A stretch of DNA of 41,699 nt from a virus. The notes beneath the pieces are model-generated. The model saw nothing but the letters and a program-made list of their open reading frames with translations. It did no database searches and was not told where the DNA came from. This document shows, in pieces, positions 1-8,323 of this stretch. The position numbers were made by a program, and so were the translations under genes. Position 1 is the first letter of the stretch. The number at the start of each line of letters is the position of its first letter. Location: IMG/VR virus record IMGVR_UViG_3300043409_000763, positions 1-41,699 of that record; one strand, written 5' to 3'.

Positions 1-65
1 GCGTGAGCATCACTGCTAGTCATATCTCCATCGTCTTTCACGATTGCCCTTGCTGAGTCTGTCAT
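1..65 (-). CDS. Start of a small leftward gene, cut by the window edge
   Basis: On the minus strand an ATG at 65 follows a strong Shine-Dalgarno site (AAGGAG, five bases upstream) and reads MTDSARAIVKDDGDMTSSD before leaving the window. The 21 visible codons are polar and match no family I know. If the window is circular and position 1 joins 41699, the frame goes on for seven more codons and stops, giving a 28-residue peptide followed two bases later by the ATG of the right-edge gene. It lies downstream of the 200-715 gene, with a terminator-like hairpin between them. The start is well supported; the length and function are not. Confidence 0.5.
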   Translation of the reverse strand, partial: MTDSARAIVKDDGDMTSSDAH

Positions 66-130
66 TGCTTCTCCTTCTGGCACATATCGTGCCCTACCTG
101 TTCCCCGTCGTCTCGACCTTGGATCGGGGC

Positions 131-175
131 TAAAAGAGTAAGCACCTGCCAGCGGCGTGAGCCGCCAGCAGGTGC
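131..175 (-). terminator. Rho-independent terminator for the leftward 200-715 gene
   Basis: Positions 142-175 form GCACCTGC, CA, GCGGC, loop GTGA, GCCGC, CA, GCAGGTGC: two perfect stems of 8 and 5 pairs separated by a small C/A internal loop. Read leftward, the hairpin is followed by a T-rich stretch (TTACTCTTTTAG, 130-141). It lies 25 bases after the stop of the 200-715 gene. The T run is broken, so it may act as an attenuator rather than a complete stop. The remaining bases of 66-199 hold no gene or obvious promoter. Confidence 0.65.
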
Positions 176-192
176 GGGGAACTGCTACGGGG
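176..192 (+). repeat. Left arm of an inverted repeat flanking the 200-715 gene
   Basis: GGGGAACTGCTACGGGG here is the reverse complement of 735-752, CCCCGTAAGCAGTTCCCC, apart from one extra A in the right arm. The two arms lie just outside the stop and the start of the leftward gene between them. Confidence 0.75.
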
Positions 193-199
193 TTACTTG

Positions 200-715
200 T
201 TACGCTTGGATGGACAGAACGATGGACTCGTCAGAGACAAACTGGTCACTGACAGGAGTGTCACCGTCAAGCAGCATCAAGGCTGTATGGATGACAGAGA
301 CTGATACTCTGCCTTCCTTATCAACCTTGCGGCTTGTCTCTACCATACCGAACACGGATACCGTATCCCAAGCCTTGGCTCGCTGGATAGCCTGCTTGGC
401 TAGGTCTTTACGGAAGAACACACTTGGGTAGTTCGTACCCTGAATGCGCTTGCCTTCCTCGTCCTCACGCCAAGTGATGCTTGGCGCTTCCAGCGTGGCA
501 ACGATATCCGTCAACTGACCGTCGGCATTCGGAGTGCCAACGAACTTATAACCCTGTTCCTTGCGTTCGGACATATGCGAGTCCTCGGGCTTGTCGCCCT
601 GTAACCCTTGTAGCCGAACATTCTGGAACAGAAACCAGCAACCGCTTGGAACGGTTGCCAGCATAGCGGTGATCGCCTCTTTGGCAATCACGAAATCTAC
701 TGTCTTACGGGACAT
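200..715 (-). CDS. Hypothetical leftward protein, possibly OB-fold or DNA-binding
   Basis: 171 residues from an ATG at 715 with AGGAGG upstream on the minus strand. I do not recognise the family. The C-terminal half (about residues 100-155) alternates basic helix and beta-like stretches, with WDTVSVFGMVETSRKVDKEG followed by a hydrophobic strand. This recalls the OB folds of phage single-strand-binding proteins, but no signature motif is present. It is the first gene of the leftward unit, next to the control region, a common place for an early gene. It is flanked by a near-perfect 17-18 base inverted repeat and followed by a terminator. The OB-fold reading is weak inference; that the gene is real is well supported by its length, start site and terminator. 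Confidence 0.7.
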   Translation of the reverse strand: MSRKTVDFVIAKEAITAMLATVPSGCWFLFQNVRLQGLQGDKPEDSHMSERKEQGYKFVGTPNADGQLTDIVATLEAPSITWREDEEGKRIQGTNYPSVFFRKDLAKQAIQRAKAWDTVSVFGMVETSRKVDKEGRVSVSVIHTALMLLDGDTPVSDQFVSDESIVLSIQA

Positions 716-734
716 ACTTGCCTCCTATCTTGTT

Positions 735-752
735 CCCCGTAAGCAGTTCCCC
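735..752 (-). repeat. Right arm of an inverted repeat flanking the 200-715 gene
   Basis: CCCCGTAAGCAGTTCCCC pairs with 176-192 with one unpaired A. The octamer TTCCCCGT at its left edge (733-740) also occurs at 101-108, upstream of the other leftward start at 65, which hints at a shared regulatory element. Confidence 0.75.
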
Positions 753-776
753 AATACACCACCTAGCGGCTGGGCT

Positions 777-804
777 CTACGCCCATACCGCTGAGGGGTG
801 TACC
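777..804 (+). repeat. Direct repeat copy 1 in the control region
   Basis: Begins CTACGCCCATACCGCTGAGG and continues to 804. It matches 843-870 at 26 of 28 bases (differences at 789 and 800), with a 66-base offset. It could be an operator, an iteron or a duplicated structural RNA element. Confidence 0.8.
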
Positions 805-842
805 ATAAGTAGACCCAGCAGACGGGCTTACGCCGTGAGGCG

Positions 843-870
843 CTACGCCCATACTGCTGAGGGGTCTACC
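843..870 (+). repeat. Direct repeat copy 2 in the control region
   Basis: Begins CTACGCCCATACTGCTGAGG and continues to 870. Part of it (CTGCT and GGTCTAC, 855-869) can also pair with GTAGACCCAGCAG at 809-821 between the copies. The repeats can therefore form alternative hairpins. Confidence 0.8.
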
Positions 871-877
871 GAAGAGC

Positions 878-901
878 GGGGATTGCCAACAGGGCAACCC
901 C
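878..901. other. GC-rich hairpin in the control region
   Basis: GGGG (878-881), bulged A, TTGCC (883-887), loop AACAG, GGCAA (893-897), CCCC (898-901): nine pairs with one bulge. No T run follows on the plus strand, so it is not an obvious terminator. Confidence 0.6.
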
Positions 902-909
902 CCCTCTCC

Positions 910-935
910 TGCGGGCTTTTCTGCGAACGCCCGCA
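910..935. other. Hairpin in the control region
   Basis: TGCGGGC (910-916) pairs perfectly with GCCCGCA (929-935) across a 12-base loop that contains a TTTT run. It forms a hairpin cluster with 878-901. Confidence 0.55.
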
Positions 936-1031
936 GATCTGGGTTACCTAGCCGCTCCGCCACCGGTATACCCCAGTGATAAGGAAACTTAAACAAACAA
1001 ATCTGTGACACAAGTTGCAGAAATAGGCATT

Positions 1032-1060
1032 TTGACTGCATATATAGTAGAGCCGTATTT
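1032..1060 (+). promoter_or_regulatory. Candidate sigma-70 type promoter for the rightward operon
   Basis: TTGACT (1032-1037) is one base off the consensus -35 box, and 17 bases later comes GTATTT, a poor -10 box. The TATATA stretch at 1041-1046 is AT-rich but sits too close to this -35. The start would lie about 55 bases upstream of the ATG at 1121. Weak evidence. Confidence 0.3.
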
Positions 1061-1120
1061 CTTCCTAGACAGAAAATAAAACAATATACAGCTAAGATAT
1101 AAAGGGGTTTAAGGAGGACT

Positions 1121-4100
1121 ATGCCTTTACGTGGCCGGGTTATCTACGTTGACGATTTATATACGGTACCAGACGGAGAGATCGCCGTCTGGGGTTCAAA
1201 CATGTTCAATGCCGATAAGGGTACAGCCACGCCTGGCGCCGGGCAAGCAGAGGCAGCCGCAGGCCGTGACGGGTGGATTGGCGTTCCAACCAAGAGGGAC
1301 CCAGGCACATTCCTTACGGACGATGACCTAACTAAGTCCGACTTCTCAAAGCTCATGGACACCCAGCTCAAGAAAATCGAGGCTACGCTTGCGTCAGGTA
1401 GGGATGTCTACTTCCCATCAAAGGGCATTGGAACAAACAGGGCCAATCTTAAGTCCAGCGCCCCAGCAATCTGGGAGAAGCTCAATAGCCGACTAAGCGC
1501 ACTCGGGATTAGTAACGTGGCACCCGCCTCAGGGACTCGTGCTAGGAAGCCGACCGGGGGGTTCACCAGCCCAGATAGGGGGACGGTTCCAGTACTAGAA
1601 GGCAACGCGACGGCGGGAAACGCGCTAAAGGAAAACGTTGACGCCGTCATCGCTGCCGGCAAGATTGACCCCAAGGGCAAGGTAGAGGGTGGCACGGGCT
1701 GGGCTGTGGAAGGCGCACTGCTGCGCGGCATTCCGGTCTACGTGTTCGACGCCAGAGAAGAGCGCTGGCTGACGGCCACAGAGCCTCAGAAGTACTTTGC
1801 TGGTTGGAAGGTAGTTGATTCACCACCTACCAGCTTCAAGGATATTGCTGGAGTTGGTAGCCGAGAACTCACAGAGACGCAGTTCAACGAGATCGTTGCC
1901 TACGTAGATGGTCTAGATGAAGGCTATACCACCATCCATAGCGGCGGAGCTGGTGGGGCAGATACGGCATTCGAGGAGGCATTCGCCAAGCGGGGCGGCA
2001 AGGTGGTGTCACATTCATTTGAAGGGCACGCTCGTAAGAGCAAGGCACCCGGACAGCTAGTTCATACCCGCCCGGAGCTGGTTGCTGTTCGTCCAGAGGT
2101 GGACAAGATTGCCAAGTCACTTGGCCGTAGCATCTCGTGGGATAAGCCTGGACGTGCCTCCTATGACTCAACGGAACAACTGATCTCACGGAACATGTTC
2201 CAGATTGCACCTAACCGCAACCCTGAGGCTCTTGCCGCTAGGGCAAAGAAGCTTGACGTGGTCCTTGCCAACCGTGAAGAGATGGAAGCCGTAAGACTTG
2301 AAAACCTACGGAAGCGCGGATTTCCTGACACAAATCCATGGGAAATCCTAAATAACGTTTACTCTGGTAACAGTAAGAACGAGTTCCTTGCTGCGCTAAC
2401 AAACCGAACAAACGACCTGCCACGGGTACCTAAAACAAACGGGGCAACGAGTTCTTACGAGCACGGCAACATCAGCGAGCGGTTCCCAGTAGTGTTCAAG
2501 GGGAAGGTCTACCCATCAGCAGAGCACGCCTACGTAGCGAGCAACGCCTCTAGCGAGAAGGCCGAAACGGTTTCCGACGACGAGCTTCGCATCATGACAG
2601 AAGTCATCACTGAGAAGCTGCGTCAACACCCAGCGCTACTGACTAAGATCCAGGCCAAGATGTCAAAGCTGGGCGCTGATACCACAGGAACACAGTGGGC
2701 AGACGTCCTTGTGCATTGGACAAAGCGTGGCGGTCGATGGGAAGGCAATGGCCTAGAGTCACCGTTTCTAAAGGCGCTCGGAGCAGCAATCGACGCTGCT
2801 ATTGCTAGCCCGGAGTCCGCTGAGGACCCACGACTTATCCGTTGGATTCAAGATAAATCAAATCAAGTAAGCCTTCCTAAGCAGGGCGCAGTCAATATCC
2901 CACCAAATGCCTTTGGTGATGTGGCAGTTCAGCCGGTAACCGGCTCTGATAACATTAGAGCTGGGGCATCAGGCGAGCAAATGGACACACCAGAGGGCTT
3001 CACCACCAAGTTGATGCAAGAGTTTGCCAAGATGCGCGAAACTGGAGCCAGACAGTCTACTCTTGGGGCTAAGATCGATGGGTTTGAAGGACTGGACCCA
3101 CGGCAGAAGACGAATCTATACCGTACCTTGGGTGCATCAGGACCGTACGGATTTAGGTTTGATAGCCTAAACCAAGATCCTATCTCCGGAGTTAGCCCGG
3201 CACGCACTATTCGGGCGCGAATAAACGCTATTGCTGCGCGTATGGGCGTATCCCTGCCACCTGAGCTTGACTTTGCTCCCGGGAAGCCAATCATTGGCGA
3301 TAAGAAGACGGTAGCGCAAGTAATGGCCGACATGTTTATGGCTATTCGGTACATGAATACTGTTGAAGGACAGGGCGGTATCAGTTTTGACGGCGAAACA
3401 CGTGCCGAAATGGCGGCAATCATGCTAGAGATGTCGCGCACACTGCATGAAGTTGGCGATCCGTACTCATTGGCGATGATCAAGGGCCTGTCAAAGACCT
3501 CAAGCTCCGGCCAATACCTAGGATTGACCGCAAAGGCCAAGGAAGTTGAAGCACTTGGCGTTGACATGGTCGACGACACCGATGCGCCAGAGATTCGCGG
3601 TAAAAAGACTGGATCTCGCCTGCGACAGTTGGCTTCAGCGCAGGTTGGCATGGTACCAGAGTCTTCTCCACGCGCCACGGAGGCAAAGATGTGGCGTGCG
3701 CTAGAGCTTGACCTTGCACTTATTGACACCAAGACGCGTTTTAAAACTAAAGCGGTTTCGCGTGCCGGAGATAGCAAGGGTATCCCAAGCATTACTACCG
3801 ACAACGCCATCTATGACCTTCAGAAGGTAGTAGACGAGGTCGGCATCTGGGATGTTTCGAATGGTGGCGGTGACGATACGGCTTCTATTGACATTGACGG
3901 CTTTGTTGAGGGTGACGGCGGAGAAACATTTAGCCGAACTTTGGGCAGTCCGATCTCAGATTTGCTTGGTATTGATGAGGCAATGAATGTGGTTCGTCGA
4001 CACACATCAGTGAAGAAGCTAGAGAATCGTGGAGACTTCTCACTATTCAACTACCGTACTGGGTTTAAGTATCGATCACGACTTGGCGAGCAGGGCGTAA

Positions 4101-7100
4101 TGGGCGGAGACCAGCAGATTGAGGCACCAAAGGTTGAGCGCATTAAGGTAGACAAGCCAAATGTTGCTACACAGGCTGAATCTCTGCGACGTAGGATTCA
4201 TAATATTCGTAGCGGTATTGACGCTATGGATCGTTACGCAGCCGGGGTACTCATCGGGGCCGAGGATGCGAACGCTACCGGTGCCGTACGTCCGGTGCCA
4301 GAGCTAGAAACATACCGAGCAATGCCTGGCGGCGTTAGTGGAAAGCGCATTGCATTCCTTCGATATAAGGCAGTAGACGCAATCAAGACTCTGAATAGGG
4401 AACTTGATACGCTGATTGGGTCAAGCGGTACAGATTCTATTAGTTCGGGTCTAACCGAGTACGAAAGCGACTACCAGGCTGAACTTGCTCCAAAGTTTGG
4501 AGAGGGCGGAGCATACTCTGAGATGTATGGCGTTCAGTCTGCAGCTTCAGTGGCAACAGATACCATCAACTCTAGGGGATGGAGAGGGCTTATCGTAGCT
4601 GGTGAAACAGATCAAAAGGTAAAGCTTCCGCAATGGTATCTCGAGAAACGACGAGCCGCCTACGCCAAGTGGAAAGGTATCTTTGATGAGGTTGCACAGG
4701 TACACGGGCGAGACTACGCGACTGCGTACATGACCAGCGCAGAGGGTCTCACTCTCTACGGTGAAGAGCCACCTAAGTTTGTACAGGATTACGTCATGCT
4801 TAAGCCTGGAGACTATATGCTTCCAGACCCAATAGCTAGAGAAGTAGCCAGTAACAACCAGGGGATTATTCTAGACGTTGAAATGGATGCACTAGGAAAC
4901 GCTGTTACTGCAGACGGAAGAAGCATGGTTGAAGTTGGTGTAGATGTCTCTCCATCAAAGTCACCATTCAAGTTGCGCATTCGACCGATCGTATCATCCA
5001 AGTACCTCGTACTAAAGAACGGTACCGTAGTAGCCAATAGGTCTAGCGAGACAGGATTTATCCAGCACCGTAAGGTCTACCCGTTCCGTGTTGAGCGTGT
5101 AGATGGAGGCGGATACCGAGTAGTGCGTCTTGACGGATACCAGTTCCAGCATACTGACCCTAATCAAGTATACGATAATGAGGCACTGAAAGATACTCTT
5201 TCAAAGCTAGAAGAAGCATTTCCAGGAACGTTAGAAGATACTAGGGGTACAGCCTTTGAATCAAATCAGGCAACTGCGCTCTTAAACGAGCTGAATACGG
5301 CTATTGCTTTTGATGGTTACTCTTCGCTAGAGATTCTTGCAATCAATGGCGACATCTTCCCGTCGCTGGAGGCAGAGATCATTGGTTCAATCACAGAGGC
5401 AGATGGATTTTTCCGAGTCAGCAGGGCGCCTAACTGGACTAAGAGTAGAGCCGGAGGTGCAATCCACGCTATCTCTATGACTCCTGCAGAAAAAGCCCTT
5501 ACCAAGGTAAGCGCAAACCCAGAAGAGGCATTTATTGGGGAAGCTGATGTGGCTACGGTTGGCAAGATGCAAAGCTCAGTAGAGCCATCTGGAATGCTCG
5601 CCGGACAGCCAGCATATAAAATAACCACATATCCTGATTGGCTAGTCGAGGCATCCGGGGGCGAGGTTGCCAAGACTAAGATAACTGTTGGAACTCAGCA
5701 GGGATCACAGCGATATTCCGGCAGTATTCAGGGTCAAACCTTAACTCGTGATCAGGCTCTGGCTCTTACATCTCCGTCCACAACTTCAATCCAAAGGGCC
5801 ATTGGAGGGGCGTACACCGTTCATGATATTTTAGCTTCTCCAGAACTGTTCGGCCACACCGTTAAGACTGAAACTATGGACGGTGACAGTGGCGCTCTAT
5901 ACATCGTTCGAGCGCTCACATATATGTTGAGGCTTTCGGAAGAGGCGGTAGTTCAGATGGGCTACGGAAGCAGGTTCAGCAAGATGGACCTTGAGCGGTA
6001 TGGTCTTACCGAACCAGCAATCATGCTGGTTGATAAGTCAACTGCTATTGAGGCTGCAAGAATCGGTGGCGACACGTATGAGACCCTTGTTCGAGAGAGC
6101 CTTGACGCAGCCAGGCTCGCCGCTATGTCCCTGACAGAGGCGGCTAAGGGTACGCTTAGGAAGTCGTGGAGTGATTCTCTTGACCCTAAGTACCATCGAC
6201 ATGAGTTCCCATTGCGTACAGAGGTTGTAACTCCGCTTCAAGAATCAATGTATCCAATCTACCGCTTGCTTGAGCCAGCAACAGTTACCAGGGAGGGTGC
6301 CGAGGCTGTCACTACAGTTCTTGAGGGTGTGGCTCGTGGCAACTTCGTAGACCTGGCCCGTGTTTCAGGCGCTCTTGGAGACAAGGCAACTGCGTTCTAC
6401 ACTGCGTTCTATGCTCCGGCAGGCCTTCCAGATCCGAAGACTCTTGCGGGTATGTCAGCAGCCGAGCTAAACGAGAAAGCTGAATACTATACTTCGTTGA
6501 TTATTTCTGAAGCATCTAAGCAACTGAGAGTAGATCTTCGAGTTCCTGTAATGCCTATCCCAGAGCGCTTCAAAATCTGGGATGAAGAAAAAGGAATAGC
6601 AGTAGAACTGAAAGTAAAAGACTTCGTTGCTGCACTTTACGAGGGGGTAAAAGAAGCTAACCCACGAGAGATCTTGGCTTGGGAGCAGGGTCAGGGAGGA
6701 TTCTCTGGCCAAGAGGGCATGATGCAAATCGCCAAGCCAGACGGTACAGTTGAGGTTGTAAACGCTGCCGAGTGGCGTGCGCAAGCAAAGTCACGAAAGA
6801 TAGCTCGTGCTGTCGACGGATTCGACGCCACAACTGGACTTGACTCAGAGGGAATGGTAGTAGAGTTTGACATTAACTCAGAGTTTGACTATGCAGATAG
6901 TTTTGATGAAGGTGCGGAGCCTGTTGATGGCGTAAAGATGGGTAAGGCATCCAGCTCTGGATTCAAGTTTGCTAAGGCGGTTGCTGTTAGGTACAATAGC
7001 AATGGTGATATCCAAGCTGCAATCAGAGAAACACTACCAGACTTTACTGATATTCCAGAACTTGGAACTGCCGAAATGAAAATGTTCTTCCGAAACTTCT

Positions 7101-8323
7101 GGAAGACTCTATCTGTTGAGATGTCAGGTAAAATGGTTGGCCCAGCTATTGAGCGGGTGATTAGGACAATGATCGAGACTCAGGATGGCAAAACAAAGCT
7201 TGCCAACTCCCAAAGGATTTGGGTTCAGGACACCGATTCGCCTGTTGATGGTCCAGGCATTACGATTACATCTCAAGCTGGAGAGGGAGTTCCATCTAGC
7301 GTACCTGCACCAGAGGGTGGCTATCGGACTATAAATAAGACCGCGACAATCCAGCTTAACGATCAAGGGAAACTGGAAGTCAACACAGAGCACCTCCTTT
7401 CTCTTCTTGAGGGCAGACTTCAAGATAATGGAAAATATAGCGGGGGGCTTGACAGACTGGCTGCTAAGACTGATACTAGTTTAAGACAGCAAGCGTGGGA
7501 AGCGATTAGGCAGTACCTCAACGGACCAGAGTCCCTAAAGGCCCCATACGACTGGGGTACGCCTGGTCCAACAATGATCTCAATCAAGCGCGTCATTGAA
7601 ACAATCAAGACTGGTCGTATCCCATTTGTTGCCATTGATCCCCCTACGGACACACCGCTGAATATTCGATATGACGGTGGATCCACGGGAAAGCGGAAAA
7701 AGCAATCAACTAGCGGAGAGGATGTAGTCGATCCTAACGACTACGAGCACCTGCAAGACTCATATGCAGGCAGAGACTCCGATGATTTGTCCGGAGGCTA
7801 TACGGACACCGACTCCGAGATCATGGATCTTTCGGTCAAGCAGGGCAAGCTACTTGGCTTGCTGCAGCCAGATCAACTTGTACCTAAGTTTGGTCCGGGG
7901 CTGAAAAGCCTTGATGTCGGCCTTAGGACACCCAAAGGTAACTTTGCTGGAGGATTTGGAGCGGATGTCGGAATCATGGCCCTTCAGGGTAACCTTTCAC
8001 CAGAAAGCGCACTCTTCTCTGGCGCACTTAACTCCGTCAATCTGCTAACCAAGAGCCCATGGAAAGCTGGTCTCATTGGTTCCGTAGCAGGATTAGCGGC
8101 TACGGCAGCTACTGGCGGAGACATCGGGCGCACAATGTTCGGAATCGTTGGCTCCATCCTAGGCGGAGGCATCGGAGCATTCGCTTCCGGAGGTATCGGA
8201 ACATTCGTCGGATCTACAGCAGGCTCCCTTGCAGCAGACGAACTCTGGAAGGGACTCTTTGGTAGCAACGAAGGAATGCGACCAACAGTACAACCAATCA
8301 TACCAACTGTGAGGATTCCATAA
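1121..8323 (+). CDS. Giant 2400-residue phage protein with SLOG and NADAR-type domains and membrane tail
   Basis: Starts at ATG 1121 after a perfect AAGGAGG. Seen: residues about 19-130 (motifs VWGSNMF, GVPTKRDPGTFLT, VYFPSKGIGTNRANL) resemble a small domain that travels with NAD/ADP-ribose proteins. Residues about 155-240 hold the SLOG-type Rossmann motif GGTGWAVEGALLRGIPVYVFD. Residues 241-365 hold AGVGSRELT and the nucleotide-binding loop SGGAGGADTAFEEAF. Residues about 412-560 (RFPVVFKGKVYPSAEHAY, then GGRWEGNGLESPFLKAL) resemble NADAR/YbiA-like enzymes. Residues 570-2300 are mostly hydrophilic and unrecognised. Residues about 2316-2371 form a glycine-rich hydrophobic zipper. Known: SLOG and NADAR domains bind or process nucleotides and NAD derivatives, and long phage proteins carrying such domains (polyvalent proteins) are thought to be injected with DNA. 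Inferred: a virion-packaged, host-entering counter-defence or host-takeover protein. No protease, primase or methylase motif was found. Confidence 0.75.
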   Translation: MPLRGRVIYVDDLYTVPDGEIAVWGSNMFNADKGTATPGAGQAEAAAGRDGWIGVPTKRDPGTFLTDDDLTKSDFSKLMDTQLKKIEATLASGRDVYFPSKGIGTNRANLKSSAPAIWEKLNSRLSALGISNVAPASGTRARKPTGGFTSPDRGTVPVLEGNATAGNALKENVDAVIAAGKIDPKGKVEGGTGWAVEGALLRGIPVYVFDAREERWLTATEPQKYFAGWKVVDSPPTSFKDIAGVGSRELTETQFNEIVAYVDGLDEGYTTIHSGGAGGADTAFEEAFAKRGGKVVSHSFEGHARKSKAPGQLVHTRPELVAVRPEVDKIAKSLGRSISWDKPGRASYDSTEQLISRNMFQIAPNRNPEALAARAKKLDVVLANREEMEAVRLENLRKRGFPDTNPWEILNNVYSGNSKNEFLAALTNRTNDLPRVPKTNGATSSYEHGNISERFPVVFKGKVYPSAEHAYVASNASSEKAETVSDDELRIMTEVITEKLRQHPALLTKIQAKMSKLGADTTGTQWADVLVHWTKRGGRWEGNGLESPFLKALGAAIDAAIASPESAEDPRLIRWIQDKSNQVSLPKQGAVNIPPNAFGDVAVQPVTGSDNIRAGASGEQMDTPEGFTTKLMQEFAKMRETGARQSTLGAKIDGFEGLDPRQKTNLYRTLGASGPYGFRFDSLNQDPISGVSPARTIRARINAIAARMGVSLPPELDFAPGKPIIGDKKTVAQVMADMFMAIRYMNTVEGQGGISFDGETRAEMAAIMLEMSRTLHEVGDPYSLAMIKGLSKTSSSGQYLGLTAKAKEVEALGVDMVDDTDAPEIRGKKTGSRLRQLASAQVGMVPESSPRATEAKMWRALELDLALIDTKTRFKTKAVSRAGDSKGIPSITTDNAIYDLQKVVDEVGIWDVSNGGGDDTASIDIDGFVEGDGGETFSRTLGSPISDLLGIDEAMNVVRRHTSVKKLENRGDFSLFNYRTGFKYRSRLGEQGVMGGDQQIEAPKVERIKVDKPNVATQAESLRRRIHNIRSGIDAMDRYAAGVLIGAEDANATGAVRPVPELETYRAMPGGVSGKRIAFLRYKAVDAIKTLNRELDTLIGSSGTDSISSGLTEYESDYQAELAPKFGEGGAYSEMYGVQSAASVATDTINSRGWRGLIVAGETDQKVKLPQWYLEKRRAAYAKWKGIFDEVAQVHGRDYATAYMTSAEGLTLYGEEPPKFVQDYVMLKPGDYMLPDPIAREVASNNQGIILDVEMDALGNAVTADGRSMVEVGVDVSPSKSPFKLRIRPIVSSKYLVLKNGTVVANRSSETGFIQHRKVYPFRVERVDGGGYRVVRLDGYQFQHTDPNQVYDNEALKDTLSKLEEAFPGTLEDTRGTAFESNQATALLNELNTAIAFDGYSSLEILAINGDIFPSLEAEIIGSITEADGFFRVSRAPNWTKSRAGGAIHAISMTPAEKALTKVSANPEEAFIGEADVATVGKMQSSVEPSGMLAGQPAYKITTYPDWLVEASGGEVAKTKITVGTQQGSQRYSGSIQGQTLTRDQALALTSPSTTSIQRAIGGAYTVHDILASPELFGHTVKTETMDGDSGALYIVRALTYMLRLSEEAVVQMGYGSRFSKMDLERYGLTEPAIMLVDKSTAIEAARIGGDTYETLVRESLDAARLAAMSLTEAAKGTLRKSWSDSLDPKYHRHEFPLRTEVVTPLQESMYPIYRLLEPATVTREGAEAVTTVLEGVARGNFVDLARVSGALGDKATAFYTAFYAPAGLPDPKTLAGMSAAELNEKAEYYTSLIISEASKQLRVDLRVPVMPIPERFKIWDEEKGIAVELKVKDFVAALYEGVKEANPREILAWEQGQGGFSGQEGMMQIAKPDGTVEVVNAAEWRAQAKSRKIARAVDGFDATTGLDSEGMVVEFDINSEFDYADSFDEGAEPVDGVKMGKASSSGFKFAKAVAVRYNSNGDIQAAIRETLPDFTDIPELGTAEMKMFFRNFWKTLSVEMSGKMVGPAIERVIRTMIETQDGKTKLANSQRIWVQDTDSPVDGPGITITSQAGEGVPSSVPAPEGGYRTINKTATIQLNDQGKLEVNTEHLLSLLEGRLQDNGKYSGGLDRLAAKTDTSLRQQAWEAIRQYLNGPESLKAPYDWGTPGPTMISIKRVIETIKTGRIPFVAIDPPTDTPLNIRYDGGSTGKRKKQSTSGEDVVDPNDYEHLQDSYAGRDSDDLSGGYTDTDSEIMDLSVKQGKLLGLLQPDQLVPKFGPGLKSLDVGLRTPKGNFAGGFGADVGIMALQGNLSPESALFSGALNSVNLLTKSPWKAGLIGSVAGLAATAATGGDIGRTMFGIVGSILGGGIGAFASGGIGTFVGSTAGSLAADELWKGLFGSNEGMRPTVQPIIPTVRIP

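Larger units (their letters stand above)
716..1120. promoter_or_regulatory. Structured control region between divergent transcription units
   Basis: These 405 bases lie between the leftward gene starting at 715 and the rightward operon starting at 1121, and no convincing gene is present. The left two thirds are GC-rich and full of repeats and hairpins: a 28-base direct repeat (777-804 and 843-870), short hairpins such as TGGGC-TCTAC-GCCCA at 771-785, and larger hairpins at 878-901 and 910-935. The right third (about 975-1120) is AT-rich, holds a candidate promoter, and ends in a very strong ribosome site (AAGGAGG) before 1121. It is the only place from which both transcription units could start, so promoter, operator or replication-origin roles are plausible. 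None is proven by sequence alone. Confidence 0.6.

Noticed and set aside
896-976. tRNA-like look on the minus strand (GGTGGCGGAGCGGCTAGGT)
   Set aside because: The start resembles a D-arm, but there is no TTC T-arm motif, the anticodon stem needs a loop of the wrong size and the acceptor stem does not close.
716-1041. Short frames in the control region as genes
   Set aside because: Arg/Pro/Ser-rich with no ribosome site, and they coincide with repeats and hairpins.
2929-3810. 293-codon open frame on the minus strand inside the giant gene
   Set aside because: Low-complexity Ser/Pro/Arg-rich antisense shadow with no ribosome site or known motif; the plus frame is clearly coding.
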